From: Merluccius polli
Taxonomy: Eukaryota > Chordata > Actinopteri > Gadiformes > Merlucciidae
Reading direction: 5' to 3'
Assembly (NCBI GenBank): GCA_030340625.1
Contig: JAOPHQ010003136.1
Coordinates: 186,001 to 250,000, forward strand
DNA length: 64,000 bases
Shown here: in pieces, positions 10,905-21,731 of the stretch
Layout: each line of letters opens with the position of its first letter
Position numbering within the stretch: the stretch's first letter is position 1
Position numbers and translations under genes: made by a program
Notes under the pieces: model-generated
Database searches by the model: none
Told to the model about the DNA's origin: nothing
What the model saw: the letters and a program-made list of their open reading frames with translations, nothing else

Positions 10905-11225
10905 AAAACAATTAGCGTGAGCGTGAGCGCTGCTGCTAAAAGTAAACAGAAAAACCAAAACAAGGCAGCGTTACCGGGAGCGGGAGCGAGAACACTGCCT
11001 TCACCAGTACGACCAATAATAATGAGCTTGAGCGTAAGCGCTGCTGCTAATGGAAGAAACAAAACCAAACCAAATTTAAACGTTACCGGGAGTGAGGCGA
11101 GAGCGCTGTCTCCACCGGTAAGTCCTGAAATTAGATGGTTAGAAAACAAATAATAAGGGAGCAGTGGGGCCCACGCGTGCTGGGAGCGGGAGCGAACACA
11201 CTGCCTTCACCAACAAGCATCGGCC
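10905..11225. repeat. DIRS leader, imperfect ~110-bp tandem repeat
   Basis: Two and a half diverged copies carry GAGCGCTGCTGCTAA...CGTTACCGGGAG...GCCTTCACC-like blocks (about 10911, 11020 and, partial, 11178). The array lies between the 5' inverted repeat and the Gag start. It could hold promoter or translational control signals; nothing more specific is visible. Confidence 0.6.
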
Positions 11226-11404
11226 ACCTACCTGTCTCCTCTTCAGGTGTAACTCGGCAAGCCACAGCCTCTGGAGGACGGACTGTCCGCGGCTCCGACC
11301 GTTGTCGCGAGGCTGCACGTGGCTTGCTTTTGAATCAACAAACTTTTTTGTTTGAAATGCAATCCTTTTCCCGCGGTACATGCGTCTTAGCGAGAAGATG
11401 AAAA

Positions 11405-11568
11405 GGAACAGATCCCCTAACGACACCGGAAGTTATAGCCTTCCCGGTGTCACGTGGGGGTCACAGGTGACTATGTTGGTATTAGGTACTCGAAATGCGC
11501 ATGCGCGAGGTGGATATATCCAGTGCTTTCAGCACCGCCTCTGGCGGTCAGTAAGGATGAAATAGAAC
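11405..11568. repeat. DIRS 5' terminal inverted repeat
   Basis: Inverted complement of 6071-6234; near-exact over the inner 142 bp. It ends at GAAC, immediately followed by host repeat sequence AATTCTC. Confidence 0.9.
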
Positions 11569-12042
11569 AATTCTCAATCGTTTACCTTCGTTCAAAAAAT
11601 GTCACAAATCTACAGACTTGTATATCCCATAATATCCAATCAAAAGGGGTCCACCGATCAAAAGAATCAATGGGTTTCATTAAATTAATCCGAGTTGTGA
11701 ATAATATCATGTGAAGTCCGTATGCTGGCTGTCGTAAATCTTCCACTGCCGTAAAACGACGTTCACGTTCGAGCGTCATGGCGTCACCGCGGACCTACGG
11801 CCGACGGTGCACGCAATAGTAAACACAAACACACCGCGGACCTACGGCCGGCGGGGTGCCCGCAATAGTAACATACCGTGGGCCGACGGGGGGGAAATTT
11901 CGATAGCATTTATATTTATTAAGAGTTTCACAGTTTAACTGATTCCTTTTCAGTTGACTTCACGTTGACGCTCGAGCGAGGGGACGTTCAGCAGTGTTGC
12001 CAGATTGGGCTGCTTTTTGAGGACGTTCAGCAGTGTTGTTAC
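11569..12042 (+). repeat. Composite repeat unit, copy C, right part
   Basis: Resumes the host repeat interrupted by DIRS. It contains two GC-rich minisatellite units, then GGGGGAAATTTCGATAGC and a segment ending GACGTTCAGCAGTGTTG, before the TTC/TAC array. It is nearly identical to 13722-14219, about 2.15 kb further on. Confidence 0.85.
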
Positions 12043-12828
12043 TAATTCAGTTACTTCTACTTCAGCTATTAGTATTACTAATTCAGCTACTACTACAATT
12101 TCAACTACTTCTACTACTTTCATATTCTTCTACTATTTCAGCTTCTACTACTACTTTCAGCTTCTTCTACTATTTCAGCTTCTTCTACTACTTTCAGCTT
12201 CTTCTACTATTTCAGCTTCTACTACTACTTTCAGCTTCTTCTACTATTTCAGCTTCTTCTACTACTTTCAGATTCTTCTACTATTTCAGCTTCTTCTACT
12301 ACTTTCAGATTCTTCTATTTCAGCTTCTACTACTACTTTCAGCTTCTTCTACTATTTCAGCTTCTACTACTACTTTCAGCTTCTTCTACTATTTCAGCTT
12401 CTTCTACTACTTTCAGATTCTTCTATTTCAGCTTCTACTACTACTTTCAGCTTCTACTATTTCAGCTTCTACTACTACTTTCAGCTTCTTCTACTATTTC
12501 AGCTTCTTCTACTACTTTCAGATTCTTCTATTTCAGCTTCTACTACTACTTTCAGCTTCTACTATTTCAGCTTCTACTACTACTTTCAGCTTCTTCTACT
12601 ATTTCAGCTTCTACTACTACTTTCAGCTTCTTCTACTATTTCAGCTTCTACTACTACTTTCAGATTCTTCTACTATTTCAGCTTCTACTACTACTTTCAG
12701 CTTCTTCTACTATTTCAGCTTCTACTACTGCTTTCAGATTCTTCTACTATTTCAGCTTCTACTACTACTTTCAGATTCTTCTACTATTTCAGCTTCTACT
12801 ACTACTTTCAGATTCTTCAGATCAATTC
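12043..12828 (+). repeat. TTC/TAC minisatellite, longest array
   Basis: About 40 alternating 18- and 19-bp units of the same family as 2872-3232, each ending in TTTCAG. Two overlapping open frames of nearly 390 codons run across it because the unit has no stops in two frames. The biased Phe/Tyr/Ser/Leu translation shows they are not genes. Confidence 0.92.
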
Positions 12829-13721
12829 ATTTTATATTTCTGCTTTGCGCTTATCATTCAGCTTCCAGCATTCACACGCGTTTTCTGCAGGAAATGCATT
12901 TTCTAGTTATTTTTATTTTTATTCTTCTTCCGAACGTTTTTTGGCACTCTTCTCCTTCTTCATACTTTCAGCTACAGAAACCATTCAAATATCAAAATGT
13001 TCAGATTTATTACGACATTATGGCTATCTATTCAGATTTTTCATATTCATTCAACCTTTCAAATTATTCTACTTTTTCCACCTTTATTTTTCCAATACAA
13101 ATCAATGGGCGGACAGCTTTGCCGTCCGCCGAGCCTCTTATTCTTCACATTCTTTACGTCGTAACTAATTCAAATTTCAACCTTTCAACCCATCGTTCAA
13201 ACAATTAAACAAATCTAGAGATTTGTATCTATCTAGCCGTGTTCACGAAATTTCGATAGCTGTTATACTTTTTTCTGTATCGCCGTTTTAGTTTCAAATC
13301 GTCATATTCTACCATTCGTCCCATTGTAACCGGCGGACCTTCCACTGTTTACTTCCGCTGCTTTACGTCGTAACTAATTCAAATTTCAACTGTTTCCCAT
13401 CGTTCAAACAATTACACGAATCTAGAGATTTGTATCTATCTAGCCGTGTTCACGAAATTTCGATAGCTGTTATACTTTTTTCTGTATCGCAGTTTTAGTT
13501 TCAAATCGTCATATTCTACCATTTGTCCCATTGTAACCGGCGGACCTTCCACTGTTTAAGACGTCGTAACTAATTCATTCACTTTTCAACCGTTAACCTT
13601 CATTCAATAATAACGATATCCAAACGAAATTTCGATAGCATTTATATTTATTCAGAATCACAGTTTACACATCGATTACACATTGATCTATGACTGTTAC
13701 ACGTAGGCCTAACTAAATCAA
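12829..13721 (+). repeat. Composite repeat unit, copy D
   Basis: Conserved segment from GATCAATTCATTTTATATTT through the T-rich tract and the two ~207-bp tandem subunits (about 13195 and 13402) to the core. Unlike copy A it has no hairpin at the start of the T-rich tract. Confidence 0.85.
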
Positions 13722-14219
13722 TTCTCAATCGTTTACCTTCGTTCAAAAAATGTCACAAATCTACAGACTTGTATATCCCATAATATCCAATCAAAAGGGG
13801 TCCACCGATCAAAAGAATCAATGGGTTTCATTAAATTAATCCGAGTTGTGAATAATATCATGTGAAGTCTGTATGCTGGCTGTCGTAAATCTTCCACTGC
13901 CGTAAAACGACGTTCACGTTCGAGCGTCATGGCGTCACCGCGGACCTACGGCCGACGGTGCGCGCAATAGTAAACACAAACACACCGCGGACCTACGGCC
14001 GGCGGGGTGCCCGCAATAGTAACATACCGTGGGCCGACGGGGGGGAAATTTCGATAGCATTTATATTTATTAAGAGTTTCACAGTTTAACTGATTCCTTT
14101 TCAGTTGACTTCACGTTGACGCTCGAGCGAGGGGACGTTCAGCAGTGTTGCCAGATTGGGCTGCTTTTTGAGGATCAGACAGTGTTGCCAGATAGGGCTG
14201 CTTTTTGAGGACGTTCAGC
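13722..14219 (+). repeat. Tandem duplicate of 11569-12042
   Basis: Near-identical to 11569-12042, including the two GC-rich units. It has an extra short duplication, in which the GTGTTGCCAGAT(T/A)GGGCTGC segment occurs twice before the array (about 14140-14215). Confidence 0.88.
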
Positions 14220-14758
14220 AGTGTTGTTACTACTTCAGTTACTTCTACTTCAGCTATTAGTATTACTAATTCAGCTACTACTACAATTTCAACTACTTCT
14301 ACTACTTTCATATTCTTCTACTATTTCAGCTTCTACTACTACTTTCATATTCTTCTACTATTTCAGCTTCTACTACTACTTTCAGATTCTTCTACTATTT
14401 CAGCTTCTACTACTACTTTCAGCTTCTTCTACTATTTCAGCTTCTACTACTACTTTCAGCTTCTTCTACTATTTCAGCTTCTACTACTACTTTCAGCTTC
14501 TTCTACTATTTCAGCTTCTTCTACTACTTTCAGATTCTTCTATTTCAGCTTCTACTACTACTTTCAGCTTCTTCTACTATTTCAGCTTCTACTACTACTT
14601 TCAGCTTCTTCTACTATTTCAGCTTCTACTACTACTTTCAGATTCTTCTACTATTTCAGCTTCTACTACTACTTTCAGATTCTTCTACTATTTCAGCTTC
14701 TACTACTACTTTCAGATTCTTCTACTATTTCAGCTTCTACTACTACTTTCAGATTCTT
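14220..14758 (+). repeat. TTC/TAC minisatellite, third array
   Basis: Same 18+19-bp unit, about 28 units, same orientation, flanked by the same left and right segments as the 12043 array. Confidence 0.92.
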
Positions 14759-15689
14759 CAGATCAATTCATTTTATATTTCTGCTTTGCGCTTATCATTC
14801 AGCTTCCAGCATTCACACGCGTTTTCTGCAGGAAATGCATTTTCTAGTTTTTATTCTTCTTCTGAACGTTTTTTGGCACTCTTCTCCTTCTTCATACTTT
14901 CAGCTACAGAAACCATTCAAATAACAAAATGTTCAGATTTATTACGACATTATGGCTATCTATTCAGATTTTTCATATTCATTCAACTTTTCAAATTATT
15001 CTACTTTTTCCACCTTTATCTTTCCAATACAAATCCCGCCGTCCGCCCAGCCTCTTATTCTTCACATTCTTTACGTCGTAACTAATTCAAATTTCAACCT
15101 TTTCCCATCGTTCAAACAATTAAACAAATCTAGAGATTTGTATCTATCTAGCCGTGTTCACGAAATTTCGATAGCTGTTATACTTTTTTCTGTATCGCAG
15201 TTTTAGTTTCAAATCGTCATATTCTACCATTCGTCCCATTGTAACCGGCGGACCTTCCACTGTTTAAGACGTAACTTATTCATTCACTTTTCAACCGTTA
15301 ACCTTCATTCAAAAATGTCACTAATCTACAGATTTGTATATTCAATAATAACGATATCCAAACGAAATTTCGATAGCATTTATATTTATTCAGAATCACA
15401 GTTTACACATCGATTACACATTGATCTCCAACACACATCGTAGGCCTAACTAAATCAATTCTCAATCGTTTACCTTCGTTCAAAAAATGTCACAAATCTA
15501 CAGACTTGTATATCCCATAATATCCAATCAAAAGGGGTCCACCGATCAAAAGAATCAATGGGTTTCATTAAATTAATCCGAGTTGTGAATAATATCATGT
15601 GAAGTCCGTTGCTCACTGTCTGTATGCTGGCTGTCGTAAATCTTCCGCTGCCGTAAAACGACGTTCACGTTCGAGCGTCATGGCGTCAC
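14759..15689 (+). repeat. Composite repeat unit, copy E
   Basis: T-rich tract, a single ~207-bp subunit (about 15108) and the core through GTCATGGCGTCACC. It leads directly into the GC-rich minisatellite and lacks the GGGGGAAATTTCG segment of copies C and D. Confidence 0.85.
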
Positions 15690-15858
15690 CGCGGACCTAC
15701 GACCGGCGGGGGGGGTGCCCGCAATAGTAACACAAACACACCGCGGACCTACGACCGGGGGGGGGGGGGGGGGGGGGGGGGGTGCCCGCAATAGTAACAC
15801 AAACACACCGCGGACCTACGGCCGGCGGGGGGAAGGGGGGTGCCCGCAATAGTAAATA
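15690..15858. repeat. GC-rich minisatellite with a 26-G run
   Basis: Three units of the CGCGGACCTACG(G/A)CCG family. The middle one contains 26 consecutive G (15757-15782), strong G-quadruplex potential and a likely point of assembly uncertainty. Confidence 0.88.
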
Positions 15859-15903
15859 GTAGTATACATTTATTTTTCCAATATAAATCAAAACCCAGCC
15901 TCT

Positions 15904-16331
15904 TATTCTACTACAATTTCAACTACTTCTACTACTTTCAGATTCTTCTACTATTTCAGCTTCTACTACTAGTTTCAGCTTCTTCTACTATTTCAGCTTC
16001 TACTACTACTTTCAGATTCTTCTACTATTTCAGCTTCTACTACTACTTTCAGATTCTTCTACTATTTCAGCTTCTACTACTACTTTCAGATTCTTCTACT
16101 ATTTGCTTCTACTACTACTTTCAGATTCTTCTACTATTTCAGATTCTACTACTACTTTCAGCTTCTTCTACTATTTCAGCTTCTACTACTACTTTCAGAT
16201 TCTTCTACTATTTCAGCTTCTACTACTACTTTCAGATTCTTCAGATCAATTCATTTTATATTTCTGCTTTGCACTTATCATTCAGCTTCCAGCATTCACA
16301 CGCGTTTTCTGCAGGAAATGCATTTTCTAGT
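15904..16331 (+). repeat. TTC/TAC minisatellite and right flank, last array
   Basis: A shorter array (to about 16240) followed by the usual right-flank segment ending CATTTTCTAGTT. This is the last composite-unit sequence in the window; unrelated DNA follows. Confidence 0.88.
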
Positions 16332-17224
16332 TTAATAATACTGTTGTTAATATATTCCTTTACTCCTTCTGTTACCTCTTGTGTGTGTGTTTAATGTTTG
16401 TTTGTATGTATCTAATTGGCACTTACAATACTGAAAATGCATATATGATGTAAAAGTTAAATGCCTTATTATGCATATTTCAACATTTGAGTACGAATAA
16501 ATGTTCATAAATATTAGAAATATTTGTTTTAGAAAAAAACTGTGTTTTGCTGATCAACGCTATGATCAGGATGTGTGGGAGTGTCCGTGACACACTTGAT
16601 TGACATCTATGCTTCAGCCAGCGGGTCTGTACCATCTTCTGTAGCTGCAGACATTGTAATCCTCGTCTTCACTAGAGATAAAGAGAGAAGGATAGAAAGA
16701 AAGAGAGAAAAAGGGCGAGAGATAACTGATTCAGATAACAGCCCTGGTTTTCAATGTTACAAGTTTGATGATTTTACAAATACACAGAAGATTATATTCA
16801 TGAGAAAAATAAGCAAATCCATTGTACAATTAGTATACAGACTGAGGGAGACAACAAAAGAAAACCACCCTCTTCAAGTAGGGAGCGAGAGTGGGGAGAG
16901 AGGGAGAGAAAGTCCTCTCTGTCAAGTTAAATAATGGATTTGAAGACTTAAGACAATCTGTTTTTTGGGTTCACTGTGCTTTCACCACAATACTGTGGAG
17001 AGCGTTAAAAGATTTCAGCAAGACTCGACACCAACCAAAACCTTCTCTAAAGTGGCAGCATGCTTCTTGCGGAAAATACGTTTAGTCGTAAGAACAAAAT
17101 GACGTGATTGCGCAGAAAACGAACATACCTCGCCAAACGTCTTTTTTGGCACCTCCAAGATTTTGTAACTTATGATTTCCCGTCTCCATGGAGACCCCAT
17201 TGGTCTTAAGAAATGGAACATTTA
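16332..17224. other. Low-copy AT-rich DNA, no gene recognised
   Basis: No convincing exon, domain or repeat was recognised. A purine-rich patch (AGAGAGAAGG type) lies near 16676-16720. The longest frame (16575-16934) has low-complexity Glu/Arg content and no splice context. Confidence 0.4.
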
Positions 17225-17412
17225 GTGACCAAGCCGAAACTTCATTGAGTATAAAACAAGTTTGTCTGCCTGTTTAAGACATCGACCAGTGGTCCCAGTG
17301 ACACACAGTCCTGTAGGCGTCCTTGAGCAAGATACCCTAACCCCTACCTGCTCCCTAATGTCCATGTATCTGAATTCACTGCAAGTCACTTTGGATAAAA
17401 GCATCTGATACA
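17225..17412 (-). repeat. Dispersed teleost repeat fragment
   Basis: Read on the minus strand it contains CTTTTATCCAAAGTGACTT, then GGGAGCAGGTAGGGGTTAGG and TCTTGCTCAAGGACGCC. I recognise this block order as a common unclassified teleost repeat. There is no coding potential. Confidence 0.5.
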
Positions 17413-17890
17413 TTAGTAAAATTAATAGAATGATGTCCTGATGGCATTTCCTTATTTGCCACACTTAAGTAGTATGCTGGTTGCAAGGAGTTATGATGAT
17501 ACATGAATGATGATGACTATAATACATATTCATGATGTTTTTGGCTCGGGTGGTGAGGTCCATTAGGCCTTACTGTGGTTTTCATTGAGTCATTCATCAA
17601 TATTGAAAAGCCCTACCTGGGCTTGCAATTATGGTAATTAGGGCTTATAATTTGGCATGCAATTTCTGTGTTCTCTGGTGTAAATCAACGCAAGCGTGTG
17701 TGTGTGTGTGCGTGATGTTCGCGTACATGTGTGTGATGTTTATCAGAACAACTCTTGTTTAACAAATCTTAATAAACATGCATGCACACACACACACACA
17801 TTTTTGGAGTGTCAATTCTCCCTTTTACCCCACAGGGATGCATCTGCATTGGAGAAAGAAAAGTGATTTTCCTGTAATTCAGTTGGCGAT

Positions 17891-17956
<66 letters not shown>

Positions 17957-18724
17957 TGTGTGTGTTTGCGTGCGTGTATTAGCATGTGTATCTGTGTGTG
18001 TGTGTGTCTGTCTGTCTGTGTATACATTAATCGTCCATCAGCTGTGACATGTTCATTAGCTCAATGCCTACTTGCATTGTCCATGCTGCACATCAGCCTG
18101 TGCGCCAAATGCTGCATGTGTGTCTCTGCAGCAGCTGGCTCTGAATGACCACGCATTTCCTTCATGCGAGGAAGTTGAGAACCAACACTGTGACAGTTGA
18201 GACAGAGCCTTAGGTCACCGCAAAGGAAAGAGTTGTGTGGAAAATGTTGAAATACTGAAAAAACACACACTGTCATCTTCTTTCTCTCTCTGTCTCCCTT
18301 CCTTCTCTCTCTTCTCTCCCCCCATCTCACCCTCAATCTTACTCTTTATCTCACTTACACATGCGCATGCACGCACATATTCATGCATGCACACACACAT
18401 ACTCACACACAGCCATGTGTTGAATATGTATTCTGTTCGATCCACATCAGTCATTGGGGTCTTTTTTTTAATTTCCTGTTCCTGCAAAGTAAACAGAGCT
18501 TTCAACCCATTAATGGATGTGCAGCATTGTTTGTTTGCTGTTGCATCTGTTAAGCTGTTAAAACAGCGGCATCCCAATATCCCCAAAATCCCACCCATCC
18601 CCCTGGCTCCCTAGGTGTCTTGTCTCTGGTTCATCTCTCCAGTCATTTGTATATTTTCTTTATTTTTTAAAGAGTCACAAACACTGGCATCACAAAGTAC
18701 ATGTGTTGCATAATCATGTTTTAG
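17413..18724. other. Low-copy DNA with TG/CA microsatellites
   Basis: Contains a TG microsatellite with variants (17892-18011), a TC-rich patch (about 18272-18320) and CA-rich DNA near 18365-18415. The Cys/Val and His/Thr open frames are the microsatellite read in frame. No gene is visible. Confidence 0.7.
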
Positions 18725-19149
18725 TTAAAGGGACGTTGAACTGATTTTTGATATTTTAATGGTCTCCAAGTTGCCTAACAAAAGCCTACCAACGTAAAAA
18801 CTGCTTATAAATGCGTTCTGTGGATCAAAATACGATATTAAATAAATATGATATATTTTCATTCCCCGGAATGTCCCGGCAAATGGCTTTTTCCCAGGAC
18901 ACCTGTTTTTTCAAAAAGCTACAAGCGCTTTCTACGTGCCCTGAGCCCTCGTTGTTAGCCTGAATAGCTACAGAAGATTTTACAATGGTTGCTAGCAATA
19001 AATACCAATCTACAGATCAAATGAGGTCTAACTTCAGCCAAGTCTTACTGAGTGGAAGGAATGATGGATATTTATTTGAGCCAGAATACACTAAGAGGAA
19101 ATCTTACAGCGGAGACTCAAAACAGCGTGTTCAGAGTCCGACTGTTTAG
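18725..19149 (+). mobile_element. TTAA-type DNA element 5' end with first-exon remnant
   Basis: Begins TTAAAGGGACGTTGAAC, the form seen at the ends of TTAA-target (piggyBac/Kolobok-like) teleost elements. The frame from ATG 18985 to the stop at 19147-19149 (54 residues) includes SNFSQVLLSGRNDGYLFEPEYT. A segment of the form GY.FEPEYT begins teleost transposon-associated proteins that carry a P2X7-type cysteine domain. That link is from memory and tentative. No matching right end was found, so the element is truncated or diverged. Confidence 0.4.
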
Positions 19150-20055
19150 CTTCTCTCATTCAAGTAATAACGTATCGCTGCATGGACAAATTGTTTAAAG
19201 GCTATGTTTATAAATGCAGTATTACCATTATTAAACCACTATTTTTAGTTTACTTGTGCACTCTCAGCGTCTCATTCAATGCATTGAGTAGTAATGCGTG
19301 TATACATGCAGCATGGAAGTTTGCAAATAGGTTTATGGTAATGTATATTTTTGCAGTATTGCAATTATTAAACTACCATTTTCAGAGTTTACTGATGTAG
19401 TATTGTAGAAATCGAACCACAGCAGGCTGACGAAGATTACGGTCTGGCATTTATACCGTGAAGACGAGAATGTCTGCAGCAGCTACAGAAGATGGTACAG
19501 ACCAGTTCATGATACGATACAAACCCACCAGCTGATGTGGAAGTGGGACCTTGCACAATCTATTATCAAGTGTTACAGACCGTGGTTATACTATAATAAC
19601 AGAGAAAAGATATATTATAATAATGCAGACAGGATAGAAGGCCAGCCAGGAGGATGTCAGCAGAAGGTCAAATGTGTTTTATAGAGTTTCAATGCCATGT
19701 TAGCCTTTTTTTTCTCTGGAGGCTTTGTTTATGATGCGTGTGGTGATATGAAATTGTGTTTTTGATACAAAGCTTGTAGTTTTTATTCATTACTTTATTA
19801 TGATTGAAATGCAAATAAGGACATGCATATCCTTTTATGTCATATGTTGGGCTCCATTACAGCTATAGTTTTCCAACTCTCAATAGTTACATGTGATATG
19901 TGATGGCAGCCACTTACGGAACAATGAGACTCATGATGTTATCCACATAGTCCACAGGTCGAGGAATAGAAATACGAAACTCTAAACAAAAGTAGCCAAG
20001 CTTATATCTGCCTTGTGGGTACGCTCTCTTACCTGGATGTAAACTAATTCCCATT
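19150..20055. other. No recognisable feature
   Basis: AT-rich unique-looking sequence. Short partial repeats of TTTACTG and GCAGTATT(G/A)C occur near 19215-19400. No exon or transposon ends were recognised. Confidence 0.4.
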
Positions 20056-20060
20056 TTGCC

Positions 20061-20210
20061 CCACAGCAAGAAGCTCCTGGGTTCGAACCCGGGGGGGGGG
20101 GGGGGGACCTTTTTGTGTGGAGTTTTTATGTTCTCTTCGTGTTCACGTCGGTTTTCGCTTGGTCCTCCGGTTTCCTTCCACACCAAAAACGTCCATGTTA
20201 GGTTAATACT
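20061..20210 (+). mobile_element. tRNA-derived SINE, 5'-truncated
   Basis: Contains the tRNA-like B box (GGTTCGAACCC, 20080-20090) after CACAGCAAGAAG, then a run of 16 G. The body (GTGTGGAGTTTTTATGTTCT, CCGGTTTCCTTCC, CCATGTTAGGTTAAT) is the arrangement of abundant teleost SINEs. The upstream A-box half is missing. Subfamily not assigned. Confidence 0.75.
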
Positions 20211-20249
20211 CCTGCCTGTGCACTTGACCAAGGCAAGTGCACAGGCAGG
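20211..20249. repeat. Snap-back inverted duplication (16-bp arms)
   Basis: CCTGCCTGTGCACTTG (20211-20226) is followed after 7 nt by its perfect complement (20234-20249), at the 3' end of the SINE. Confidence 0.9.
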
Positions 20250-20255
20250 TGACTC

Positions 20256-20310
20256 CTTCTTCTTCTTCTTCTTCTTCTTCTTCTTCTTCTTCTTCTTCTT
20301 CTTCTTCTTC
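20256..20310. repeat. TTC trinucleotide microsatellite
   Basis: About 18 uninterrupted TTC units directly after the SINE and inverted duplication; possibly grown from the SINE tail. Confidence 0.95.
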
Positions 20311-20503
20311 TATCCTCCCTTATCTGCTATTTGCTCCTCTCCTCTCCATCAGCCTATGAGCTTTTTAAGCATCTAACCGAGACAGCTGATTGAATGGCTA
20401 CAGTTGAGTGAAGGTCAACTGCCCTCCACCAGCACCACCACCACCTCATCGATCCACTCAACCAAATCCTGTCTTGAGCATACTAAGCAAACATATACAC
20501 ATG

Positions 20504-20506
<3 letters not shown>

Positions 20507-20586
<80 letters not shown>
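20507..20586. repeat. CA microsatellite
   Basis: About 40 near-perfect CA units. The His/Thr and Cys/Val frames are artefacts of the dinucleotide. Confidence 0.97.
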
Positions 20587-20591
<5 letters not shown>

Positions 20592-21544
20592 CACATAAGA
20601 CAGGAATAGACACACACACCTGCTGGCAGGTTGCTATGGTTGCAAGGCTAAAAGCTTAGCTCTTTGTTGTGTGTGGGATTACGTAAAATAGTCAATCAGG
20701 TGTGTGATTTAGCTGTCCTTCACCCCTGGTTCTCTCTGCCCCCCCCCCCCCCCCCCCCCCCCCCTTTCAGACCCACTTTTATCCGTCTGTTTTCTCGGTT
20801 TTCTTTATTTTCTGTGGGTATTTGTCATATCCAATTGTCATGTTACACTGTACTTAGACACCTACAATCTGTGTAGGTACGCTTAGAAATAAGCCCAGAG
20901 AAATGAGACGGGGTGTGTGTGTGTAATAATAATGTAATCTTCTGTAATAATGAAAAGTGATGTGTTCTTTAACATTGCCACCAACACCCCAGATTGTATT
21001 ATTGTTGATGAGGAGCTCGGAGAGCTCTCAGTTTTAGAGGGAGGCTGTAGCATTTAATTGATTGATTGATTCATTAGAGCCTGGAGGAAGCCTAAATCTG
21101 TGAAATATAAACAATGTATCCAAGCCATAACGCAGCTAGGCTATAGGTGCCAGCTGCTGATCTTTATGTTTGGTAGCATGTAAAAACTATAAAAGTTTTT
21201 TAACAAACTGTTACATTACAAATGCTGCTATCCAATTGTCTCTCTTGCAAAGAGTTTGTCAGTTTGTCTCAATGTGACTTGATTCAATAATGGTTCAATA
21301 CATTTTAATGTACAATTTAAAGACAAGGTTAAAAATATTATAATAATTATATAATATCATAATTCATAATCCTTGACTACATGCAAACATTTGAATTTTG
21401 ATACTATCAAAAAAAATAAAAATAAATAAAATAAATAAAAACAAGAATTCTAAATCTGGTATGAATGAAGGGCATATGAAGTATCACATATCTCTCCAGT
21501 CTCTCCAGTCAACACCTTCCTTCCCCCCCCCCCCCCCCCCTCAG
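20587..21544. other. Putative intron sequence upstream of the host exon
   Basis: AT-rich DNA holding a 26-C run (20739-20764) followed by TTTCAG, and the 18-C polypyrimidine tract at 21523-21540. No second exon was recognised. Confidence 0.5.
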
Positions 21545-21731
21545 CCGAAGCAGCGGACCTCCCTGTCCTCGGCCCAGGACCTCCAGAGGCCTGTGAACCA
21601 CAGCTGTGAGCCCAGCGAGGTGAGCTCGTCGCTGGGCTACGCCAGCTTCAGCACCAGCCCCCCCGCCAGCCCTCCACTCAGCCCCAACCAGGAGGACTCG
21701 GCTGGCTCCAACGACGACTGCCAGCTCACAG
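21545..21731 (+). CDS. Internal exon of an unidentified host gene
   Basis: A 187-nt exon with a canonical acceptor (poly-C then TCAG, 21541-21544) and donor (ACAG|GTACGAG, 21731/21732). It reads through in the frame PKQRTSLSSAQDLQRP to SNDDCQLT (62 codons plus one base, donor phase 1). The peptide is rich in Ser/Pro with SFSTSPPASPPLSPNQ, the look of a disordered, phosphorylated linker in a scaffold or signalling protein. GC content and synonymous third positions (many C/G) differ sharply from the surrounding AT-rich DNA. I could not identify the gene. It is the only segment of the window that looks like conserved host coding sequence. Confidence 0.75.

Larger units (their letters stand above)
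6050..11568 (-). mobile_element. Structurally complete DIRS-type tyrosine-recombinase retrotransposon
   Basis: This 5.5-kb element reads right to left: leader, Gag-like ORF, RT/RNase H, tyrosine recombinase, internal complementary region, 3' inverted repeat. It has 164-bp inverted terminal repeats (6071-6234 and 11405-11568) and a 21-bp extension unique to the left end. Insertion is precise with no target duplication, as shown by comparison with uninterrupted copies of the host repeat. A single C is ambiguous at the junction (6049 or 11568). Both the absence of a duplication and the complementary region are hallmarks of DIRS elements, which integrate a circular intermediate with a recombinase rather than an integrase. 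Two homopolymer frameshifts (10570-10579 and 9047-9054) are the only coding defects I can see. Confidence 0.92.

Noticed and set aside
12005..13208. Two overlapping open frames of about 390 codons
   Set aside because: They are the TTC/TAC minisatellite and T-rich flank read in frame; composition is Phe/Tyr/Ser/Leu repeats with no domain.
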